From NCBI GenBank assembly GCA_002305435.1, contig DBQZ01000123.1, positions 12,548 through 26,919 on the forward strand: a stretch of 14,372 bases of DNA. Reading direction: 5' to 3'. Below the pieces are notes generated by a model. It had not been told where the DNA came from, did not search any database, and worked only from the letters and a program-made list of their open reading frames with translations. This DNA is from Clostridiales bacterium UBA1381. Its GTDB lineage: Bacteria; Bacillota; Clostridia; UBA1381. Below are positions 14,083-14,372 of this stretch, piece after piece. The position numbers and the translations under genes were made by a program. Position 1 is the stretch's first letter. Each line of letters opens with the position of its first letter.

Positions 14083-14372
14083 TTGAGATACTGGACAGAG
14101 TTTATCCATAACGGCGTTTTGGGAACCGCCGCTCTCGGGTGGCTTATCGCACAGATACTTAAGGTCATATTTGTTTTTGTGACGCAGAAAAAGCTGGACA
14201 TGGCAAGGATAGTCGGCGCTGGCGGAATGCCAAGCTCCCATTCATCATTTGTAACAGCGCTTTGCACATCAATAGGCTTGGTAGAGGGGTTTGATTCCAC
14301 ACTTTTTGCAATGAGTTTCGGTGTTGCGGCTGTGGTTATGTACGATGCCGCCGGTGTGCGCAGGGCTGCCGG
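14083..14372 (+). CDS. Divergent PAP2 family protein (YuiD type), N-terminal part; 3' end outside the window
   Basis: The frame is open from a TTG at 14083, with AAAGGA (14068-14073) 9 nt upstream, to the end of the window, giving 96 residues. No in-frame ATG lies near the ribosome binding site, so TTG is the best start. The product opens RYWTEFIHNGVLGTAALGWLIAQ, a membrane segment, then ARIVGAGGMPSSHSSFV (about residues 42-58) with the PSSHSS phosphatase motif, and YDAAGVRRAAG at the end. These are marks of the divergent PAP2 (acid phosphatase/vanadium haloperoxidase-related) family to which B. subtilis YuiD belongs. Its place after ispA suggests a substrate such as a prenyl or lipid phosphate, but that is inference. 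It is the last visible gene of the nusB operon. Confidence 0.9.
   Translation, partial: MRYWTEFIHNGVLGTAALGWLIAQILKVIFVFVTQKKLDMARIVGAGGMPSSHSSFVTALCTSIGLVEGFDSTLFAMSFGVAAVVMYDAAGVRRAA

Noticed and set aside
1..14372. Defence system, mobile element, phage or CRISPR array
   Set aside because: No transposase, integrase, direct-repeat array, tRNA-linked attachment site or shift in composition was seen; genes are core metabolic, envelope and sporulation functions.

Overview
The window is a chromosomal segment of an anaerobic, endospore-forming Firmicute of the class Clostridia. Evidence: a type III glutamine synthetase, the sporulation gene spoIIR, the spore-germination pair sleB-ypeB, strong AGGAGG-type ribosome binding sites, an S-layer-homology (SLH) surface protein and a DUF1540 protein. 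Genus cannot be fixed from sequence reading alone; a gut or rumen clostridium is my inference. Base composition and codon use look even throughout. I see no insertion sequence, phage gene, CRISPR array, tRNA or rRNA.

Layout. (1) 1-2075, plus strand: the 3' part of glnN (type III glutamine synthetase), a strong terminator, then a TraX-family membrane protein. (2) 2093-3641: a GH27 alpha-galactosidase-type glycosidase with its own sigma-A-like promoter and a TTG start, converging on a 57-residue Cys-rich DUF1540 gene on the minus strand; one hairpin between them probably ends both transcripts. (3) 3642-6372: a divergent intergenic region and a secreted, SLH-anchored 5'-nucleotidase. (4) 6375-7509, minus strand: spoIIR and tspO, separated by a terminator whose T-tract runs into a candidate sigma-F promoter for spoIIR. 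(5) 7510-9550, plus strand: sleB-ypeB with a candidate sigma-G promoter and a terminator. (6) 9544-10350: an Asp23/YqhY-type gene with a near-consensus sigma-A promoter and its own terminator. (7) 10393-14372: a tightly packed plus-strand operon nusB - tsaD-like paralog - xseA - xseB - ispA - divergent PAP2 gene (YuiD type, cut by the window end), with overlaps of 4, 11 and 4 nt that suggest translational coupling.

How the genes work together. spoIIR (forespore-to-mother-cell signalling that triggers pro-sigma-E processing) and sleB-ypeB (cortex hydrolysis at germination) serve early and late stages of the spore cycle. The nusB-ispA block is a housekeeping operon joining transcription antitermination, exonuclease VII and isoprenoid chain synthesis; in related bacteria dxs often follows, so it may lie just past the window. 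The 5'-nucleotidase scavenges nucleosides and phosphate at the cell surface, and the GH27 enzyme acts on galactosides (or beta-L-arabinopyranosides) inside the cell.

Nothing here is a clear, wholly new system. The best leads are the TsaD paralog that keeps all expected metal ligands, the DUF1540 gene with an attenuator-like leader, the SLH-anchored nucleotidase, and the sporulation-sigma promoter candidates.
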